A stretch of 5,669 bases of DNA, from positions 1 through 5,669 of the forward strand of contig JASLGB010000257.1 in NCBI GenBank assembly GCA_030150315.1. Direction: 5' to 3'. Shown piece by piece: positions 1-5,669 of the stretch. This stretch comes from Dokdonella sp. (lineage in GTDB: Bacteria > Pseudomonadota > Gammaproteobacteria > Xanthomonadales > Rhodanobacteraceae). A model generated the notes under the pieces. It saw only the letters and a list, made by a program, of their open reading frames with translations. It ran no database searches and was not told the origin of the DNA. Position 1 is the stretch's first letter; each line of letters opens with the position of its first letter. The translations under genes and the position numbers were made by a program.

Positions 1-13
1 CGCGTCCGCGCGT

Positions 14-43
14 CGCTGGCGAAGGCATTGGCCTGCGCCAGCG
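14..43 (-). terminator. Strong stem-loop just downstream of yheS; possible terminator without a U-tract
   Basis: Positions 14-21 pair perfectly with 36-43 (8 bp). After one A-G mismatch (22/35), 23-26 pair with 31-34 (4 bp) around the tetraloop at 27-30. The hairpin begins 24 nt after the yheS stop codon on the minus strand, where a transcript end or 3' stabiliser would be expected. No run of T follows on the minus strand, so it is not a canonical intrinsic terminator. It could act with Rho, protect the 3' end, or be chance in GC-rich DNA. The structure is seen directly; the role is inferred. The remaining bases of 1-67 show no gene I can support. Confidence 0.35.
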
Positions 44-67
44 GTGTACGCCGACGCGCAAGGCCAC

Positions 68-1822
<1,755 letters not shown>

Positions 1823-1850
1823 GCGGCTCGGACTCGGGGAAAAGAGCGGA

Positions 1851-1856
1851 ATTGTA
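1851..1856 (-). promoter_or_regulatory. Possible -10 element for yheS
   Basis: On the minus strand this reads TACAAT, one mismatch from the sigma70 consensus TATAAT, and it ends 28 nt before the yheS ATG. Transcription would start near 1844 and give a leader of about 20 nt. I see no good -35 hexamer at 16-18 bp spacing (TGCGGG lies at 17 bp) and no extended -10 TG. An AT-rich hexamer in so GC-rich a spacer is suggestive only. Confidence 0.3.
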
Positions 1857-1870
1857 CCGGCGTCGCGGGG

Positions 1871-1898
1871 GCGCCCGCATCCGCTTTTGTGCGGGCGC
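1871..1898 (-). terminator. Perfect 9-bp hairpin directly after the oxidoreductase stop codon
   Basis: Positions 1871-1879 (GCGCCCGCA) and 1890-1898 (TGCGGGCGC) form a perfect 9-bp inverted repeat with a 10-nt loop. The stem touches the TGA stop (1899-1901) of the minus-strand oxidoreductase gene and lies 48 nt before the yheS ATG. No T-run follows on the minus strand, so it may attenuate or stabilise rather than terminate. The repeat is seen directly; its action as a terminator is inference. Confidence 0.4.
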
Positions 1899-2897
1899 TC
1901 AGGCCACCGCGGCGAGGCGGTCGCGCACCTGCGCGGCGATGGCGAACGAGTGCTTGCGCGCGTCGTGGTCGTGGATGTTGGCGGTCAGCATGAGTTCGTC
2001 GGGCCGGAAGCGCTCGATGAACTCGGCGATGCCGCGCTCCACCGTCGCCGGGTTGCCGACGACCGAGCACGCCAGCGCCTGCTCCACGCCGAGTTTTTCG
2101 GCTGGCGTCCAGTAGCCCTCGATGTCGTCGATCGGCGCCGGCACCAGGCCCAGCCGACCGCGACGCAGGTTGACGAAGCTCTGCTGCAGCGTCGTGAACA
2201 GACGCCGCGCCTCGCCATCGCTGTCGGCCGCGACCACGTTCAGCGCCAGCATCGCCTGCGGCTTGTGCAGGCGCGCCGACGGGCGGAATTGGCGCCGGTA
2301 CAGCTCCAGCGCCTGCGCCATCGCGTCGGGCGCGAAATGCGAGGCGAACGCGTACGGCAGGCCCAGCGCCGCGGCAAGACGCGCGCCGAACAGGCTCGAA
2401 CCGAGGATCCAGACCGGCACGTCGATGCCGGCGCCCGGCACCGCGCGCACCGGCTGCCCGGCTTCGGCCGGCTCGAAATAGCGCAGCAGTTCGACCACGT
2501 CGTCGGGGAAGGCGTCGGCGCTGTCGTAGTAGCGACGCAGCGCACGAGCGGTCGCCTGGTCGGTACCCGGCGCGCGGCCGACGCCAAGATCGATGCGTCC
2601 CGGATACAGCGATGCCAGCGTGCCGAACTGCTCGGCCACCTGCAGCGGCGCGTGGTTGGGCAGCATGACTCCACCGGCGCCGACGCGGATGGCGGAGGTG
2701 CCACCGGCGACATGGCCGATCAGCACCGCCGTCGCCGCGCTGGCGATGCCAGGCATGTTGTGGTGCTCGGCCAGCCAGTAGCGCGCGTAGCCGAGGCCTT
2801 CCGCGTGGCGCGCGAGATCGAGTGTGTTGCGGAAACTCTGCGCCACATCGCTGCCTTCGCAGACGGGGGCGAGGTCGAGGACGGAAAACGGAATCAT
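1899..2897 (-). CDS. yhbW: LLM class flavin-dependent oxidoreductase, YhbW-like
   Basis: The 332-residue protein belongs to the bacterial luciferase-like monooxygenase family, single-domain TIM-barrel enzymes that use reduced flavin. Segments matching the E. coli YhbW subgroup as I recall it, in order: FSVLDLAP (4-11), RYWLAEHHNM (39-48), GIASAAT (50-56), GGVMLPNHAPL (75-85), AEQFGTL (88-94), YPGRIDLGVGRAPGTD (98-113), VPVWILGSS (160-168), YAFASHFAPD (182-191), and VVGNPATV (279-286). The substrate is unknown for this subgroup and cannot be read from sequence; FMN is the likely cofactor. No signal peptide is visible, so it is cytoplasmic. The frame stays open 99 codons further upstream, but that part is arginine-rich and low in information and overlaps the transporter gene. 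The ATG at 2897 has an AAGGA ribosome binding site and gives the family N-terminus, so I chose it. It lies 133 bp after the transporter gene on the same strand. Confidence 0.93.
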   Translation of the reverse strand: MIPFSVLDLAPVCEGSDVAQSFRNTLDLARHAEGLGYARYWLAEHHNMPGIASAATAVLIGHVAGGTSAIRVGAGGVMLPNHAPLQVAEQFGTLASLYPGRIDLGVGRAPGTDQATARALRRYYDSADAFPDDVVELLRYFEPAEAGQPVRAVPGAGIDVPVWILGSSLFGARLAAALGLPYAFASHFAPDAMAQALELYRRQFRPSARLHKPQAMLALNVVAADSDGEARRLFTTLQQSFVNLRRGRLGLVPAPIDDIEGYWTPAEKLGVEQALACSVVGNPATVERGIAEFIERFRPDELMLTANIHDHDARKHSFAIAAQVRDRLAAVA

Positions 2898-2905
2898 GCG
2901 ATCGA

Positions 2906-2910
2906 TCCTT
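2906..2910 (-). promoter_or_regulatory. Ribosome binding site fixing the oxidoreductase start
   Basis: The minus strand reads AAGGA, then 8 nt, then the ATG at 2897. It supports the short start over the 99-codon upstream extension of the same frame. Confidence 0.75.
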
Positions 2911-3030
2911 GGCGGCCGGACTGGACATGTCGGGGCGCACGCGATCGGGTACAAGCCGTTGCGGCGCGTGGCCGCATGCCGGCGCGGGCGTCGCGCGGCC
3001 GCAGCACCGACGCCGATGCGGCAGCCGCCA

Positions 3031-3828
3031 TCACGCCCTTCCTGCGCGCGAACGACTCGGGTCGCGCGGTTCCGGCGCGTCCTGCGGCACGGCGCGCGAC
3101 TCGCCTTCGTCGCTGAGGCTGAACGGTGTAAACGATGTGCCGTGGTCGTACACGTCGATGCCCTCGCGGCGCTTGAGGAAGCCGACCGCGGCATAGGTCA
3201 GCGGCGTCATCACCACCTCGACCAGCACCTTCATCGCCCAGTTGAAGGCGATGACCTTGAGGATCGTCTCGCCTTCCCACAGCCCGGCGAACGCAATCGG
3301 ATAGAAAGTGAGGCTGTCGAGGCCCTGCCCGACCACGGTGGAGCCGATCGTGCGCGTCCACAGCCAGCGCCCGCGCGTCCACAGTTTCATCTTCGCCATG
3401 ACGTAGGAATTGGCAAAATCGCCGAGCCAGTACGCCACCATCGAGGCGAGCACGATGCGCCAGGTGGTGCCGAAGACGACCTCCAGCGCCGGTTGAAGCT
3501 GCGTGTTGTAGGGCTCGCTGGCACTCGGCGGCATCACCAGGATGACCCAGGTCATGACGCTGGCGAACACCAGCCCGGCGAACCCGACCCATATCGCGCG
3601 GCGCGCACGCGTGTAGCCGTACACCTCGGTCAGCACGTCGCCGAAGATGTAGCTGACCGGGAAAAACAGGTTGCCGACACCGAAGCTCAGCACGCCGAGC
3701 AGCGGCAGCGTGACGGTGCCGACCTTGGCCGGGCCGATCAGGTTCGAGCACAGCAGCACGGCGACCATGCCGCCGACGAGCATGTCGTAATAGCGGAAGC
3801 CGCGGACGGCCACTGGCGTATCGGGCAT
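3031..3828 (-). CDS. yhhQ: Queuosine precursor transporter, YhhQ family (DUF165)
   Basis: This 265-residue polytopic membrane protein belongs to the YhhQ/DUF165 family, which imports queuosine precursors such as preQ0 and preQ1 for modification of tRNA position 34. Hydrophobic segments lie at about 15-33, 42-64, 78-100, 118-137, 160-181 and 188-216, giving roughly six inner-membrane helices. Family hallmarks are FPVSYIFGDVLTEVYGY (56-72), GDFANSYVMAKMK (136-148), RTIGSTVVGQGLDSLTFY (159-176) and NWAMKVLVEVVMTPL (196-210), with the usual end EGIDVYDHGTSFTPF (222-236). A hydrophilic tail of about 29 residues follows, making it longer than E. coli YhhQ (about 220 residues from memory). The frame runs open upstream to 4200, antisense to the peptidase gene. 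The ATG at 3828 has a GGAGGT site 6 nt away and gives the expected N-terminus. It is divergent from the peptidase gene and 133 bp before the oxidoreductase gene. The exact substrate (preQ0, preQ1 or queuine) cannot be told. Confidence 0.94.
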   Translation of the reverse strand: MPDTPVAVRGFRYYDMLVGGMVAVLLCSNLIGPAKVGTVTLPLLGVLSFGVGNLFFPVSYIFGDVLTEVYGYTRARRAIWVGFAGLVFASVMTWVILVMPPSASEPYNTQLQPALEVVFGTTWRIVLASMVAYWLGDFANSYVMAKMKLWTRGRWLWTRTIGSTVVGQGLDSLTFYPIAFAGLWEGETILKVIAFNWAMKVLVEVVMTPLTYAAVGFLKRREGIDVYDHGTSFTPFSLSDEGESRAVPQDAPEPRDPSRSRAGRA

Positions 3829-3834
3829 CGCAGA

Positions 3835-3840
3835 ACCTCC
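3835..3840 (-). promoter_or_regulatory. Ribosome binding site of the yhhQ-like gene
   Basis: The minus strand reads GGAGGT, a near-perfect anti-16S match, 6 nt before the ATG at 3828. It decides this start over the many upstream in-frame codons. Confidence 0.85.
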
Positions 3841-3841
3841 G

Positions 3842-3911
3842 CTCCGGGCCCGCGCATGGTAGCGCGACCTCGCGTTTCCTCCGGCTTGCGCAGCAGGGTT
3901 TCTGCCCGGAG
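3842..3911. repeat. Inverted repeat CTCCGGGC / GCCCGGAG in the divergent intergenic region
   Basis: CTCCGGGC at 3842-3849 and its exact inverted copy GCCCGGAG at 3904-3911 flank most of the 115-bp space between yhhQ and the peptidase gene. A third copy of the 6-bp core, CTCCGG, sits at 3879-3884; with 3906-3911 and the inner arms 3893-3896/3902-3905 it could fold as a bulged hairpin. The half-sites could be operator-like, but GC-rich DNA gives such repeats by chance fairly often. I could not pick a convincing promoter on either strand here. Confidence 0.3.
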
Positions 3912-3929
3912 TATTGGCTGCGACTCCAT

Positions 3930-3935
3930 GGAGGA
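3930..3935 (+). promoter_or_regulatory. Ribosome binding site of the S53 peptidase gene
   Basis: GGAGGA lies 8 nt before the ATG at 3944. It fixes that start and argues against the ATG at 3928, which overlaps this site and opens only an 11-codon frame. Confidence 0.85.
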
Positions 3936-3943
3936 ATCCAGCA

Positions 3944-5669
3944 ATGCCCCTGAATACCCGTGACATCCCCGCTGCCGCTCGCAGCACGGCAGGCCGCCTC
4001 TCGCTTGCACTGGTGGCCGCCGCCCTGCTTTCCGGCCCCGCTGCGGCGGTCGATGCCAACCTCGTGACGATGCGCATCGACACCGCCAAGCGCACGACGC
4101 TGACCGGCCAGCGCGTCGAATGGGCCGCCGCCGCGAACGATCGCGGCACGGTGGCCGCGACACGCGAACTGACCGCGCTGCGACTGGGCCTGAAGCGCAC
4201 GCCGGAACGCCAGCGCGCATTCGACGCCTACCTGCGCGAACTGCGCGACCCGGCCTCGCCGAACTACCAGCGCTGGCTGACCCCGAGCGAGGTTGGCGAG
4301 CGCTTCGGCGCGAGCGACGCCGACATCGAGGCGATCTCCGGCTGGCTGCGCGACCAAGGCCTGAAAGTCGAATCGCTGTCCAACAGCCGCACGAGCCTGC
4401 GCTTCAGTGGCACCGCGGCGGCCATCGGCAGCGCTTTCGACACCGAGCTGCGCTGGTACGAAACCGCCGACCGGCAAAAGCGCATGGCGCCGGCGCGCGA
4501 TCCGCGCATTCCGGCGGCGCTGGCCGATGCCGTGGACGGCGTGGTCGGCCTGAGCGAGGTGCGCTTCGAGCCGCTCAGCCGCATCGGTCGCCTCGACAGC
4601 CTGCCCGCGAACGGCGCGCGTCCGGCCTTGACCAACTGCCAGGGCGCAGATTGCGCCTACTTCGTCACGCCGGGCGATTTCGCGCGCATCTACAACCTCG
4701 AAGGGCCGAAGGCGCAAGGCCTCGACGGACGCGGCCAGACGATTGCCGTGCTCGGCCGCGCGCGCGTGCACAACGGCGACATCCAGGCCTTCGGCGAGCG
4801 CATGAAGGTCCCCATGAAGACGCCGAAGGTCATCATCGCCGAAGGCGGCGTCGATCCTGGCCCGGCGGCCACCACCTGCGGCACGGCCGGATCACCGAGC
4901 TGCGACGATCCGGACGAACTGACCGGCGACCAGGGCGAGGCGACGCTGGACGTCACCCGCGCCGGCAGCGTGGCGCCCGGCGCGGAGATCAAGCTGGTGA
5001 TCAGCGGCAGGAACGACAACGTCGACGGCCTGATCCATGCGCTGATCCACGCGATCGACCACGAACCGCTGGAAGCCAACATCATCAGCATCAGTTTCGG
5101 ATCCTGCGAGGCGGCCAATTCGCAGGCCCTTGGCGACGCGCTGGACGATGCATTCGCGCAGGCCGCGATGCAGGGACAGTCGGTGTTCGTATCGTCCGGC
5201 GATGCCGGCGCGGCCGACTGCGCCAAGTACTTCACCACACCGGAAGCCAATCTCTCGCGCAGCACCAACGTGTTCTGCTCGTCCGGCCACGTCACCTGCG
5301 TCGGCGGCACCAGCTTCGGCCTCGGCACGGCCAATGCGCAGTACTGGAGCGCGACCAACAGCGCCAACTACACCTCGGCCAAGGGCTATATCCCGGAGGG
5401 CGCGTGGAACGAACCGCTGGACTACGACGGCAAGCCCTATGTCGCCTCCACCGGCGGTGGCGTCAGCGTCTACATCCGCAAACCGTCGTGGCAGACCGGC
5501 CCCGGTGTGCCCGGCACGCAAGGCCGTTACGTCCCCGATGTCTCGTTCGGCGCCTCCACGCTGAACGGCTATTTCGGCTGCATGGCGGCCTCGCAGGGTT
5601 CGTGCATTCCGGGGGCGGACAACATGTTCCGGTTCGTGATCTGGGGCGGCACCTCGGCCTCCGCGCCGA
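3944..5669 (+). CDS. S53 family (sedolisin/kumamolisin) serine-carboxyl peptidase precursor, 3' end outside window
   Basis: The frame is open for 575 codons to the window edge with no stop. S53 enzymes are secreted endopeptidases, usually acid-active, with a subtilisin-like fold and a Glu-Asp-Ser triad. Residues 1-35 form a Sec-type signal peptide: Arg18, a hydrophobic core at 19-30 and a probable cut after AAA at 33-35. The pro-kumamolisin domain spans about 79-175 (SPNYQRWLTPSEVGERFG, RWYE at 170-173). The peptidase domain begins near 232, with TPGDFARIYNL at 242-252. Catalytic residues are all present: Glu332 and Asp336 in GEATLD, oxyanion Asp420 in SSGDAGA, and Ser571 in GGTSASAP, which ends the window. 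Ten cysteines, all in the mature part, form closely spaced pairs; the signal and pro regions have none. The missing 3' part should hold the family's calcium-binding site and any extra C-terminal domain. Release to the periplasm or medium followed by self-cleavage is inferred from the family. It is divergent from the yhhQ-like gene; codon use matches the neighbours by eye. Confidence 0.95.
   Translation, partial: MPLNTRDIPAAARSTAGRLSLALVAAALLSGPAAAVDANLVTMRIDTAKRTTLTGQRVEWAAAANDRGTVAATRELTALRLGLKRTPERQRAFDAYLRELRDPASPNYQRWLTPSEVGERFGASDADIEAISGWLRDQGLKVESLSNSRTSLRFSGTAAAIGSAFDTELRWYETADRQKRMAPARDPRIPAALADAVDGVVGLSEVRFEPLSRIGRLDSLPANGARPALTNCQGADCAYFVTPGDFARIYNLEGPKAQGLDGRGQTIAVLGRARVHNGDIQAFGERMKVPMKTPKVIIAEGGVDPGPAATTCGTAGSPSCDDPDELTGDQGEATLDVTRAGSVAPGAEIKLVISGRNDNVDGLIHALIHAIDHEPLEANIISISFGSCEAANSQALGDALDDAFAQAAMQGQSVFVSSGDAGAADCAKYFTTPEANLSRSTNVFCSSGHVTCVGGTSFGLGTANAQYWSATNSANYTSAKGYIPEGAWNEPLDYDGKPYVASTGGGVSVYIRKPSWQTGPGVPGTQGRYVPDVSFGASTLNGYFGCMAASQGSCIPGADNMFRFVIWGGTSASAP

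Noticed and set aside
1..67. Start of another minus-strand gene immediately after yheS (GTG following the stop)
   Set aside because: All three minus-strand frames are open to the edge, the peptides have no recognisable similarity, and no ribosome binding site is clear. There is too little sequence to call a gene.
2898..3030. Possible promoter (TTGTAC) or terminator in the gap between the transporter and oxidoreductase genes
   Set aside because: No -10 lies at proper spacing. The only hairpins are short GC-rich stems (for example GCGCG/CGCGC) without a U-tract, as expected by chance here.
2898..3194. A 99-codon upstream extension of the oxidoreductase frame
   Set aside because: It is Arg/Ala/Thr-rich without family similarity, overlaps the transporter gene, and the ATG at 2897 has a good ribosome binding site and the family N-terminus.
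3818..3840. GGAGGTTCT before yhhQ looks like the start of a preQ1-I riboswitch
   Set aside because: The rest of the riboswitch (the complementary CCTC arm and the A-rich tail) is absent and the ATG follows almost at once. It is simply the Shine-Dalgarno sequence.
3928..3963. An 11-codon leader frame (MEESSNAPEYP) overlapping the peptidase start
   Set aside because: No ribosome binding site precedes it, the ATG sits inside a palindrome overlapping the real Shine-Dalgarno, and the peptide shows no attenuator-like codon run.
3829..4200. Upstream extension of the transporter frame to 389 codons
   Set aside because: It runs antisense through the signal and pro regions of the peptidase. GGAGGT 6 nt before the ATG at 3828 and the expected membrane-protein N-terminus mark the real start.
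2894..4771. A 625-codon minus-strand open frame opposite the peptidase and across the transporter gene
   Set aside because: It contains no domain, is rich in Arg/Ala/Gly, and overlaps two confidently identified genes in other frames.

Overview
The window is gene-dense, GC-rich (roughly two thirds G+C by eye) bacterial chromosome. It holds three complete genes on the minus strand and the first 575 codons of a fourth gene on the plus strand. The proteins resemble gammaproteobacterial YheS, YhbW and YhhQ. Together with the high GC content, that suggests a GC-rich gammaproteobacterium, for example a Xanthomonadales or Rhodanobacteraceae-type organism. The taxonomy is inference; no rRNA or other marker is present.

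Layout from left to right: 1-67 is the sequence downstream of the first gene and carries a strong stem-loop but no recognisable gene. 68-1822 (-) encodes a YheS-type ABC-F ATPase, a soluble ribosome-associated protein with two nucleotide-binding domains. 1823-1898 is a short spacer with a perfect 9-bp hairpin and a possible -10 element. 1899-2897 (-) encodes a YhbW-like flavin-dependent oxidoreductase of the luciferase-like (LLM) family. 2898-3030 is a GC-rich spacer with no element I can support beyond the ribosome binding site of the oxidoreductase. 3031-3828 (-) encodes a YhhQ-family queuosine precursor transporter, an inner-membrane protein. 3829-3943 is a 115-bp divergent intergenic region. 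From 3944 to the right edge (+) runs a secreted S53 (sedolisin/kumamolisin) serine-carboxyl peptidase precursor with signal peptide, pro-domain and complete catalytic set. The window cuts it four residues after the catalytic serine.

The three minus-strand genes follow one another (yhhQ, oxidoreductase, yheS) with gaps of 133 and 76 bp, so they could be partly co-transcribed. However, the hairpin and the -10-like sequence before yheS suggest that it may have its own transcript. YheS (ribosome function) and YhhQ (supply of the tRNA modification queuosine) both relate to translation, but nothing in the sequence ties them into one pathway. The peptidase is a separate, divergently transcribed unit.

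I see no CRISPR array, tRNA, rRNA, insertion sequence, phage gene or new multi-gene system. The more unusual points are the ten paired cysteines of the peptidase, a His/Asp-rich insert in the second ATPase domain of YheS, a 40-bp near-identical repeat inside yheS, and two strong hairpins without U-tracts.
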